This document shows positions 1-6,349 of a DNA stretch of 6,568 nt, piece after piece. Below the pieces are notes generated by a model, which searched no databases, was not told where the DNA came from, and saw nothing but the letters and a program-made list of their open reading frames with translations. The position numbers and the translations under genes were made by a program. Source of the DNA: Nitriliruptoraceae bacterium (lineage in GTDB: Bacteria > Actinomycetota > Nitriliruptoria > Nitriliruptorales > Nitriliruptoraceae). Every line of letters begins with the position of its first letter. Position 1 is the first letter of the stretch. Where the stretch lies: NCBI GenBank assembly GCA_007134165.1, contig SLLJ01000251.1:1-6568 (forward strand). The letters are read 5' to 3'.

Positions 1-36
1 CATCGCGTTTCGCAGGTTCGATTCCTACCGGGGGTA
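1..36 (+). tRNA. 3' end of a tRNA (partial, possibly tRNA-Arg)
   Basis: This is the last part of a tRNA whose 5' half lies left of the window. Seen directly: a T arm with the stem strand GCAGG at 12-16, the invariant-type loop TTCGATT at 17-23, and the returning strand CCTAC at 24-28. The acceptor strand CGGGGGT (29-35) and discriminator A (36) follow. No CCA is encoded, which is common in actinobacteria. The T stem has one C-A mismatch (bases 13 and 27) where a normal tRNA would pair. The acceptor strand implies a 5' end of about RCCCCCG, which resembles actinobacterial tRNA-Arg genes from memory, but the anticodon is not visible and the identity is a guess. It could also be a decayed copy. 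Confidence 0.6.
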
Positions 37-297
37 CGTCCCCACGCCGCCCCGCGTGCCTCGCGTCGCACGGCGCCTCTTCGTGCGCCTCCTGCGGATC
101 CGTGCGTCGGACCGCCGCGCTGGACGACGGCAAAACCCGCTGGTGTGTCGTCGTCGAGACGTGCCGTCACCCGACGCGAGCGACTCCGATGCCACGAGCA
201 GGCGGAGCCGCGACGAGGCCGACGGGCTCAGCGGGAGGCAACGGCCACAGCCAGAGCGACACCGACCATGGCGCCGTCCAACCTCCGGTGGACCCCG
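37..297. other. Intergenic stretch with no supported gene
   Basis: This spacer separates the rightward tRNA from the 3' end of the leftward amidohydrolase-peptidase gene, so it lies between converging transcripts. The open frames here are Arg/Pro/Ser-rich, have no clear ribosome-binding site, and run as shadows into the opposite strand of the neighbouring gene. A 4-base GGGG/CCCC hairpin directly after the tRNA (31-34 with 40-43) is too short to call as a terminator. Confidence 0.5.
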
Positions 298-337
298 TCA
301 GGTGTCCGTGACCAACGGGCGTCGGGCACGGACCACC
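277..337 (-). terminator. Candidate hairpins at the end of the amidohydrolase-S41 gene
   Basis: Two hairpins flank the stop codon at 298-300. The first pairs 301-310 (GGTGTCCGTG) with 327-337 (CACGGACCACC), about 10 base pairs with one bulged base and a 16-base loop; it overlaps the last codons. The second, just past the stop, pairs 277-283 with 287-292 (about 6 pairs, one bulge, loop of 3). Neither is followed by a T-run on the minus strand. U-less terminators are accepted for actinobacteria, so this is a possible but weak call. Confidence 0.25.
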
Positions 338-3279
338 GGACGGCCATCGAGGTAGCCATGCAGATCCACCCGTGTGGGCGACGCGACCGGTACGGCGATC
401 CGTCGGGTGGTAGCGGCAGTGACGTCGAAGGAGTCGACGCCTCGCCCGTCAATCCGGATGTCCACGCGGTCGACGTTGCTGGCGGTGACGGTGAGCGTGA
501 GCGTGTCGTCGTGCAGTTCATCGATCGCCACGTCGAGCCGGTGGACCGACGCGGCGGCCAGGAATTCACCGGCGTGGTCGATCAGGTCCTGGTTGCTGCC
601 CAGGACGTCGTCGCGGGTCATGTGGTGGCGCACATGGGGTGTGACCCCCAGGTCCTCGAGCGGTGTGCCGTCGCGATCCCCGACCCGGATCGTGCGGCGG
701 ACCGAGACGCGCATCCCGGCGCCGTTCGGTAGCTCCCGGAAGGGGTTGCTGCGGGATCGGGACGGTCGGGGATGCTCGGTATCCATGAGCAACCGCAACA
801 GCTCGTGGGTCCAGACGTTCGCGCCGCCGGCCCCGGTGTTGTCGTCGACTCCGAGGATCGTGCCGATGTCGTGGTCGCGGAACCCTGCCGCGAACATGTC
901 CGTCGCCGAGTAGCACAGCGCATCCGTGATCAGCACCACCGGACCCTGGTAGGTCTGACCGACTTCGTTGGCGGCCTGCCGGTCGGTGATCGGCAGCGCC
1001 TGCGAGTACACCGCACCGGTGGTCACGGCCTGGGCCATGGAGTCGACCCAGCCGCTCAGGTCGAAGTTCCGGTCCAGCGGTGATGGCGCGTGGCGCTCGC
1101 ACAACTCCAGCATGAGCGGGGTGGTGATGAACTGGGCGCGTGACGGCGCGATCGCTCGGGGGGTGAACACCTGCAGCAGCTGCTCGGCCGCGAGGATGAG
1201 CCCGCCTCCGTTGCCGCGAACGTCGATGATCAGCCCGTCGGGAGGCAACTGCTCGGCCAGGCGTACGAACTCGGCGACGAACACGTCGGCATCGGGCACG
1301 TTGAACGTGAAGATCCGGACGTACGCAAAGGCGCCTGACGACGTCTCGACCTGGCGGGCACGGAACACCGACGGCATCCGGGTGGCGACCTCTTGCGAAC
1401 CGACCGCGACCGGTTCCCTGAGCGCCGCGGCGGTCTTGGGTTCCACGTCGAAGGCGCGCCGGGCATACAGCACCTTCTTGGCGTGGTTGACGGCATCGGC
1501 CTGCAGGTCGTAGCCAAGCGCGGTCGAACGGCTCGGAGCGTCGGCGTCGTCGGGATCGACCCCGATGGCCGCCGGCGGCGCCCAGACCAGCCAGTCCCAG
1601 CGCTCCTCCCGCACGATGCCGTCGAGGCCGCGGTAGCCGACGACGACCCAGTCTTCGTCGGGCGGCAGGGTGCGGACCAGGGGTCGGATCGTCAGCGACT
1701 CCAGGCCACGGGCGAACGCCGCAGCCCGGTTGCTGCCGCCTTGCACCCGGGCGTTGATCTCGATCGCCCGCTCGATCGGGACGCCGTTCCAGTGCTCCAC
1801 CTCGGCGCCCACCGTGAAGGTCGGGTGGTGGACATCGGCGAACACGTGCGACACGACGTAGCGCGCCTGGCCGTCCTCGACGTAGCGCTCGACCCGGAAG
1901 GGCAGGAAGGCGGTGCGCTCTCGCAGGGGGCTTGGCAGCAGGTAGTTGGTGTGCAGGTCACGGACCGACGCGAAGATCCTTGCCAGCTCGCGGTGGAAGG
2001 CGAGGTCAGACAGCTCGTCGTCGCCACGGGTGAGGCGGTATCGCAGCAACCGGAGCTGTTGGATCGGCTCGACGGCATGCATCGAGCGCTTCAACTCGAG
2101 GTGTACGTACGTCTCACCGAGGAGCACCATCGCCTGCTGCACCAGCAGCAGACGGTCCTCTGTCGTCAGCGTCGATGCCGTCGCCGCGAGGAAGTCGCCG
2201 AGCCGGTCGGGTTCCTGCGCACCGTCCGCGGAGGGCAGGGACGCCTCGGCTCGTGCCCCGCGCTGGCGGGGCCGTTGGCCATACAGCGGAGGCAGCTCGG
2301 CCAGCAGGTAGCCGGGCAGGTTGGGCGAGTCGGCCAGCCGCGACCAGTAGCCGCCGTCGTCGACGACGGTGAGCGGATCGAGCTCCATCGGCTGGAGGAT
2401 GTCCGCCAGTGGCGCGCCGAGCACCACCTCGGGATAGATGCCGGTCGGCATGCCGGCGAAGGGCAGGTGCGGCCGTGCGGAGAAGCCCGGCCGTGGTTCG
2501 TGGTCGAGCTCGAGGAACCAGTTGCCCGGCTCGGTCGCGCTCGTGGCTCCGAGCAGCGCGCCGCTGATCGACCCGTCGTCCATGCGGCGGGCGAGCTCGG
2601 GGAGACGGGCCATGCCGTCCTCGAGCCGGTCGCGGGCCTCCGAGAGCGACAGTTCGCCAATCACCGGGTCGGCATGCTCGTCGGACAGGTCCAGGATGCG
2701 GTCCGAGCCACCCACCTGCAGGGCCTCGCCGTCCCCCGCGAGCTGCTGCATCATTCGTGGTTGGCCGTACCGGGCCCGGCCGTTGATGATCGACAGGGTG
2801 ATGGAGGTCTCGCGCGCCTCGAGCAGCAGGCCGTAGGGATCGCCGCGTCGACCATGCACGACGACCAGGTCGGCCCGCTTCCCGGGCTCGATCGAGCCGA
2901 GCGACCCGTCCCACTTCAGGATCCGAGCGGCCTCGATGGTCGCCATCGCGACGAGGTCCCGCGCGTCGATCCCGGCATCGAGTTCCTGCGCAACGACCCA
3001 GGCGACCTTCATCTCGCTGAGCAGGTTCTTGCTCCCCGAGGGCGACCAGTCCGAACCCAACCCGATCCGGACCCGCTCCCGTACCGCCCTCGGCAGGTCA
3101 GCGGTCGCGCCGTACAGCAGCAGGTTGCTCATCGGCGACCACACCATCGCGCCGCCGCGCGACCGCAGGGTGGCGAAGTCGCGACCCCGCAGCCCTGCAC
3201 AGTGGATGCCGGCGAGCGCATCGGTGATGGCCCACCGCCGACCGTCGATGCGCAGCGCCCGGAAGTGGCTTCGGGCCAC
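298..3279 (-). CDS. Amidohydrolase C-terminal part fused to S41 (tricorn/CPAF-like) peptidase; downstream piece of a TGA-interrupted gene
   Basis: The 993 codons from GTG 3279 continue in frame with the upstream piece at 3322-3891. Numbering below is for the full frame from ATG 3891 (add 204 to this piece). The amidohydrolase part carries His230 (IHCAGL), SPMSNLLLYG, and Asp281 in GLGSDWSPSGSKN, the last metal ligand. GSLGSIEPGKRADLVVV near 329-345 closes the composite beta domain. A family-type extension follows to about 540, with DPLTVVDD and LYG motifs. From about 565 the S41 part begins: SVRDLHTNYLLP (His647), a PDZ-like stretch near 690-705, DGLIIDVRGNGGG at 885-897, and ALCYSATDMFAAG with the probable nucleophile Ser995. 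LEDLGVTPH (Glu1079) and a beta-rich tail end it. There is no Lys where CtpA-type enzymes have one. GTG 3279 is only the first possible restart after the TGA, with a weak AAGGGG upstream; a product made from it would lack the first three metal-binding histidines. The stop is TGA. No signal peptide is visible, and the substrate is unknown. Confidence 0.85.
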   Translation of the reverse strand: MARSHFRALRIDGRRWAITDALAGIHCAGLRGRDFATLRSRGGAMVWSPMSNLLLYGATADLPRAVRERVRIGLGSDWSPSGSKNLLSEMKVAWVVAQELDAGIDARDLVAMATIEAARILKWDGSLGSIEPGKRADLVVVHGRRGDPYGLLLEARETSITLSIINGRARYGQPRMMQQLAGDGEALQVGGSDRILDLSDEHADPVIGELSLSEARDRLEDGMARLPELARRMDDGSISGALLGATSATEPGNWFLELDHEPRPGFSARPHLPFAGMPTGIYPEVVLGAPLADILQPMELDPLTVVDDGGYWSRLADSPNLPGYLLAELPPLYGQRPRQRGARAEASLPSADGAQEPDRLGDFLAATASTLTTEDRLLLVQQAMVLLGETYVHLELKRSMHAVEPIQQLRLLRYRLTRGDDELSDLAFHRELARIFASVRDLHTNYLLPSPLRERTAFLPFRVERYVEDGQARYVVSHVFADVHHPTFTVGAEVEHWNGVPIERAIEINARVQGGSNRAAAFARGLESLTIRPLVRTLPPDEDWVVVGYRGLDGIVREERWDWLVWAPPAAIGVDPDDADAPSRSTALGYDLQADAVNHAKKVLYARRAFDVEPKTAAALREPVAVGSQEVATRMPSVFRARQVETSSGAFAYVRIFTFNVPDADVFVAEFVRLAEQLPPDGLIIDVRGNGGGLILAAEQLLQVFTPRAIAPSRAQFITTPLMLELCERHAPSPLDRNFDLSGWVDSMAQAVTTGAVYSQALPITDRQAANEVGQTYQGPVVLITDALCYSATDMFAAGFRDHDIGTILGVDDNTGAGGANVWTHELLRLLMDTEHPRPSRSRSNPFRELPNGAGMRVSVRRTIRVGDRDGTPLEDLGVTPHVRHHMTRDDVLGSNQDLIDHAGEFLAAASVHRLDVAIDELHDDTLTLTVTASNVDRVDIRIDGRGVDSFDVTAATTRRIAVPVASPTRVDLHGYLDGRPVVRARRPLVTDT

Positions 3280-3304
3280 CTCGTCGACCCCTTCGGCCAG
3301 ATGC

Positions 3305-3324
3305 AGCAGCAGGCAGCTGCTTCA
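3305..3324 (-). other. In-frame TGA with an adjoining perfect hairpin
   Basis: Read on the minus strand, codon 190 of the long frame is TGA (3324-3322). The next codons encode SSCLLLHLAEG, a standard amidohydrolase strand-5 motif with His197 and Glu200. Directly after the TGA, AGCAGC (3321-3316) pairs perfectly with GCTGCT (3310-3305) around a 5-base loop. Other genes in the window end in TGA (300-298, 3942-3940), so TGA is a normal stop here. The options are a nonsense mutation, a base-call error, or recoding as selenocysteine. The hairpin loop begins only 6 bases after the TGA, nearer than described for bacterial SECIS elements, so recoding is the least likely. Confidence 0.8.
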
Positions 3325-3891
3325 CTGCAATCGCTCACGGAACCCCGCCGCGTGTTCCGCTTCCACATCGGCAATGCGGGTGTTCGCCGCGGGCAGCTCG
3401 TCCACGAGCGGCTGCTCGACGTTGCGGATGAGGCCGCGGAAGTAGCGGCGGGCGCCGGCGTTGGAGTACAGCGCGATGCCCTGGCTGGTGGTGACACCCG
3501 CCACGAGACACTTGACCTCGACGTATCGCACCACCGCTTCGATGTAGCCCGCGACCGTTCCGAGGACCCCCATCGGACCGGAGACCCTGGCCCGGTAGTC
3601 GGGGTTGCGGCTGCCCCACTGGCCGCGGTTGCCGTAGCGACGCGGAACCTGCCACAGCGGCAGCACGTTGTAGGCGAGGTGGTTGTGCAGTTCGACGAGG
3701 CCGGGGTAGACCGTGCCACCCGTGCGGACCACGGGGGCGTCTTCGAAGCCGACGGGGCACGGGGCGTCGGCGGGCGCCACCGCCTCGATGTGGGCATCCC
3801 GGACGTAGACCCGACCGGGGGCCAGCACGTCACCGTCCTCGTTCATGGTGACCACACGCCCGTCGAGCACGTAGGTCATCGGCCCGGACAT
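3322..3891 (-). CDS. Amidohydrolase N-terminal part (ATZ/TRZ-like), upstream piece ending at an in-frame TGA
   Basis: This encodes 189 residues before the TGA. It starts with the beta-strand domain typical of composite-domain amidohydrolases (YVLDGRVVTMNEDG, then GRVYVRDAHIEAV). It reaches the metal-binding HxH motif as His69-Asn-His71 in YPGLVELHNHLAYN. VAGVTTSQGIAL follows near 142-153, and the piece ends FRERLQ. Known for the family: this HxH binds the catalytic metal with two later His and one Asp, all of which are encoded beyond the TGA in the same frame. On its own the piece is far too short to be active, since such enzymes need about 400 residues. I chose ATG 3891 because GAGGAGG sits 5 bases before it; GTG 3909 also extends the frame but lies upstream of that site. 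It follows the UDG-like gene by 48 bases, probably in one operon. No substrate can be assigned. Confidence 0.85.
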   Translation of the reverse strand: MSGPMTYVLDGRVVTMNEDGDVLAPGRVYVRDAHIEAVAPADAPCPVGFEDAPVVRTGGTVYPGLVELHNHLAYNVLPLWQVPRRYGNRGQWGSRNPDYRARVSGPMGVLGTVAGYIEAVVRYVEVKCLVAGVTTSQGIALYSNAGARRYFRGLIRNVEQPLVDELPAANTRIADVEAEHAAGFRERLQ

Positions 3892-3896
3892 GGCAG

Positions 3897-3903
3897 CCTC
3901 CTC
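3897..3903 (-). promoter_or_regulatory. Strong ribosome-binding site of the amidohydrolase gene
   Basis: The minus strand reads GAGGAGG, then five bases (CTGCC), then ATG at 3891. This is a near-perfect anti-16S match at good spacing and decides the start in favour of ATG 3891 over the in-frame GTG at 3909. It also gives this gene its own translation start within the presumed operon. Confidence 0.75.
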
Positions 3904-3939
3904 AGGCACGGGTACGGGGGCGGGCCGACGGGGGTGGAT

Positions 3940-5739
3940 TCATGGAACGAGAGCCACCGCGTCCTGCTCCTCGTCAGACAGCGGCGCCGGCGGAAGGTTG
4001 GCGACCCACTGGGGGGCGAACAGCTTCAGGTACTGCGAGGAGGCAGCGCCGCCCTGCTCGGCGCGGACGGCACGATCACCGGAGGTGCCGCGCCAGCGCA
4101 CCGACCCGTAGGGCAGGTCCTCGCGAGGAAGCTGACGGCGACGGCCATCCCAGCGCCACGTCGGATCCGCATCGGTGGTGACGCCGATCCGGCGCAGCCG
4201 CTCCAGTGCCAGCCGCCAGTCGGCTCGCGCGCCGTTCTCGTCCCAGCCCACGAAGTCGACGACCGGGACCGACCCGGTTGGCAACCGTCCCACCAACCAG
4301 CGGGCGTGTCCTCCCACCGCCAGGATCGCACCCAACCGGGGATTTCCGGCACGGACTCGCGACAGCAGTTGCGTGTGCAGCGTCAGGGTCCGCTCGTCGG
4401 CGACCACTCGCCGCACCCGCTCCCGGTCCACGCCCGCCGTATCGAAGGGCAGCACGCGAAGGATCAGGTACCGGCGGGCGACACCCGCCGCTTCGAGCAA
4501 CCCCTGCAGGTGCTGGCCGTCGTCGCCGCACATGGCCCGGCCCAGGAACCGATCGTCCTCCGAGCCCTGATCGGCGTAGACGAGCACCCTCACCTCATCG
4601 AAACGGCCCCGGTAGCCGCCGCCCAGCCCGAAGGAACCGTCACCGGGCAGCCCCAGCGCACCCGGATCGGGCCACGGCAGCCCCCGAGATCCGCCCTGCA
4701 GCAGCCGGGCAAAGGCCGTGGTCGGACCGCGGTCGTAGCCGCCCCAGGCACGGCGAGGCGGCTCGTAGGGCAGCTCGCCGGTCTCCGCCTCGTAGCCCTC
4801 GTCGTCGCCCCGCGCGGTCGTGGGATAGGCGAGCTGCTCGCCACGGGCGTTGTACCGCCCGCCAGCCCCGAACAGCTGGATGGAACGCTGTGCGTCCGCC
4901 CGGTTGGATGATGTCGCACCTCGCCCGAGCCGCCAGGTCGTCCCATAGGGCAGATCCCGGAAGGGGATCGGTGCTGCCCGGTACACGAAGCTGCCAGCCG
5001 GCGCCAGCTCGCCGTCGCTGTCCGCAGGCAGCCAACCCGGATCGGCGGCGACCCACCGCTCGACCTGGCGGATCGCCCGACGGAAGTCGGTGACGACGGC
5101 GCCTGCCGCACCCGCCGCCGCCGCCCCCGGGTGCATCACCCCCAGCAGCTTCACGTGCCGCCCCAGCACCGACGCGTCGGCCCGCTCAACCTCGCCGTCA
5201 CCTCGGGTCAGACCCCCGCGGGAACGGACCCAGGTCACCACCGATGCTCGTGCCGCCGCCCCAACGGCGACGACCAGCCGAAGCTCGTTGCGCGCGGTCA
5301 CCTCGTCGAGGATGCGGTGACGGTGGTCGACGATCGGGGAGTCCGGATGCTGGGCGAGCCAGCGCAGATCCCCGGTGTACTGCCCGAAGATCGGGTAGAC
5401 GAAGGTGTTGAGAAACAGATAGGAACGGGTGATCCCAAGGTGGCGCAGCAGGTGCTGCATGCGCGAGCCCGACCCGCCCACGAAGGCGCGCGCCGCAAGC
5501 GACTCGTCCTGCGCCCCTTCCTGCCCGTTCACCAGCACCTTGACGTGCCCGTCGACGAGCCGACCGCGGTAGAACATCGGCCCGAAGTGCCAGCGGAAGG
5601 CCTCCCGCCCCGTCACCGCCCGGCCAAGGCCACGGTAGTTGGGAGTCTGGGCGAAGAGCCGCCCCATCCGCCGGTTGCGCGGCGGCCCGGGGTCATACTC
5701 CCATGGCGCACCACGCTCCTCCCCCCACCGGCCCGTCAC
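3940..5739 (-). CDS. Tandem uracil-DNA-glycosylase-like protein (two UDG-fold units)
   Basis: 599 residues with an internal duplication. Unit 1 (about 14-292) has UDG-superfamily marks: VLVNGQEGAQDE (68-79, like the GQDPG/GEAPG motif of the active-site loop), RAFVGGSGSRM (84-94, like the family PFVGPAG), FLNT with Asn111, and MHPGAAAAG with His203, like the HPS/HPG motif 2. Unit 2 (about 335-574) repeats the order: VLVYADQGSEDD (385-396), RAMCGDDGQHL (401-411), LRVLPFD (427-433). It has VDFVGWDENG where motif 2 should be, without the His. Each unit begins YDxGP, has a YRGR segment before the first strand, and ends with a DLPYG tail (262-266 and 541-545). Family members excise uracil or related bases from DNA; whether this one does is unknown, as the motifs are atypical. 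The GTG start at 5739 is the first start after an in-frame stop upstream; GGGGGTGG before it is a mediocre ribosome site. Met25 is an alternative start. The gene lies 48 bases before the amidohydrolase gene on the same strand. Confidence 0.8.
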   Translation of the reverse strand: MTGRWGEERGAPWEYDPGPPRNRRMGRLFAQTPNYRGLGRAVTGREAFRWHFGPMFYRGRLVDGHVKVLVNGQEGAQDESLAARAFVGGSGSRMQHLLRHLGITRSYLFLNTFVYPIFGQYTGDLRWLAQHPDSPIVDHRHRILDEVTARNELRLVVAVGAAARASVVTWVRSRGGLTRGDGEVERADASVLGRHVKLLGVMHPGAAAAGAAGAVVTDFRRAIRQVERWVAADPGWLPADSDGELAPAGSFVYRAAPIPFRDLPYGTTWRLGRGATSSNRADAQRSIQLFGAGGRYNARGEQLAYPTTARGDDEGYEAETGELPYEPPRRAWGGYDRGPTTAFARLLQGGSRGLPWPDPGALGLPGDGSFGLGGGYRGRFDEVRVLVYADQGSEDDRFLGRAMCGDDGQHLQGLLEAAGVARRYLILRVLPFDTAGVDRERVRRVVADERTLTLHTQLLSRVRAGNPRLGAILAVGGHARWLVGRLPTGSVPVVDFVGWDENGARADWRLALERLRRIGVTTDADPTWRWDGRRRQLPREDLPYGSVRWRGTSGDRAVRAEQGGAASSQYLKLFAPQWVANLPPAPLSDEEQDAVALVP

Positions 5740-5979
5740 CGACCACCCCCGGCGGTGTTCAACATGACCTCAGCCCCAGCCACCTGGGAGTGCCGCGGTG
5801 TCCACATCGCTGACGACCTCCGGTCGGTCGCAGACTCCGGTGGCATCCGTCGCTGAGCGGCAGATCCCGACACGGCATCGTCTGCAGGACACCACGACAC
5901 CAGATCCGACCGCGTTTGACAAGGCCCCCGTCGTTCCCGCAACGCGAAGGCATCTCCTCACCGGTCAGGGAGGCTGCGA

Positions 5980-6006
5980 ACCGTCGGGTGCCGAGGTGAC
6001 GACGGT
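5980..6006. repeat. Inverted repeat, 7-base arms
   Basis: ACCGTCG at 5980-5986 pairs perfectly with CGACGGT at 6000-6006 across a 13-base loop. It lies in the gene-free region about 240 bases upstream of the UDG-like gene. It could be an operator, a transcript hairpin or chance, since short GC-rich palindromes are frequent in such genomes. Confidence 0.35.
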
Positions 6007-6048
6007 CGGGTCGAGCTCGGGCACCAGCAACCGGGGCGGCCGGGGGTT

Positions 6049-6064
6049 GTGACGTTCCGTGACG
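6049..6064. repeat. Direct repeat GTGACG with 10-base period
   Basis: GTGACG occurs at 6049-6054 and again at 6059-6064, separated by TTCC. A third copy lies at 6185-6190. A 10-base period places the first two copies on the same face of the helix, as in many protein-binding sites, but the unit is short and could be chance. Confidence 0.3.
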
Positions 6065-6280
6065 ATGGCAGCGGTGAGCGGCGACCGCTCCTCCCACGTG
6101 CTCGGGGGTGTTCGGCCACCCGGCGGGCTCATGACGGGTCACACGGCCTGACGCGACACCTCGTCGCATCAGGAGCGGAGGAACGTGACGATAGGAGCGG
6201 TGTCGAGGTGGTCGGTCGGCCTCAACGAGCCCGCGGGAGAACGAGGCGAGCTCGGAGATGACGTGGCAGGGTGCCGACCA

Positions 6281-6328
6281 GACTCCGCTGCTGGAGTCCA
6301 CCAGGCATCGCGTCTGAAGAGATGCTGG
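6281..6328 (-). terminator. Candidate terminator hairpins after the right-edge gene
   Basis: About 22 bases past the TAG stop (6352-6350, minus strand), CCAGGCATC (6301-6309) pairs with GATGCTGG (6321-6328), 8 pairs with one bulged G and an 11-base loop. Immediately beyond it, GACTCC (6281-6286) pairs perfectly with GGAGTC (6293-6298) around a 6-base loop. Two adjacent stems after a stop suggest termination, but no T-run follows either on the minus strand. Confidence 0.4.
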
Positions 6329-6349
6329 CGGGCCTGGGACCTACTCGGC

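Larger units (their letters stand above)
5740..6349. other. Long intergenic region without a convincing gene
   Basis: About 610 bases lie between the UDG-like gene and the next leftward gene. Open frames exist on both strands, but they lack ribosome-binding sites, recognisable motifs and the strong third-position GC of the neighbours. Any promoter for the UDG-like operon should lie here, yet I see no good -10/-35 pair on the minus strand. A TTGACA at 5916-5921 reads on the plus strand and has no -10 partner at normal spacing. The region holds a 7-base perfect inverted repeat (5980-5986 with 6000-6006) and a GTGACG pair at 6049-6064. Confidence 0.5.

Noticed and set aside
145..732. A 195-codon open frame on the plus strand near the left end
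   Set aside because: Its right half is antisense to the S41 gene, its left half is Arg/Ser-rich filler, and no ribosome-binding site precedes it.
3240..3324. The amidohydrolase as two separate, independently functional genes
   Set aside because: The downstream GTG 3279 begins after the strand-5 His197 motif, so a protein starting there would lack three metal ligands; the sequence between the TGA and this GTG is still clearly amidohydrolase coding.
3911..3920. GGTACGGGGG resembling the tRNA end CGGGGGTACG, considered as a second attachment copy
   Set aside because: The order of the blocks differs, it is only a few bases long, and it lies in the leader of the amidohydrolase gene.
1393..4911. 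A 1,172-codon open frame on the plus strand, antisense to both large genes
   Set aside because: Its codons align exactly opposite those of the minus genes, so its stops would need TTA, CTA or TCA codons in those genes, which are rare in GC-rich genomes. Both minus genes happen to share one frame, so the shadow runs across both. Its translation shows no family motifs, whereas the minus-strand products do.
5798..6261. Two plus-strand open frames (5798-6052 and 6049-6261) overlapping as GTGA
   Set aside because: The overlap looks like translational coupling, but neither has a ribosome-binding site, recognisable domain or strong codon bias.
5759..6301. A 180-codon minus-strand open frame in the spacer upstream of the UDG-like gene
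   Set aside because: The composition is rich in His, Arg, Cys and Pro without motifs, the codon third positions do not match the real genes, and there is no good ribosome-binding site.
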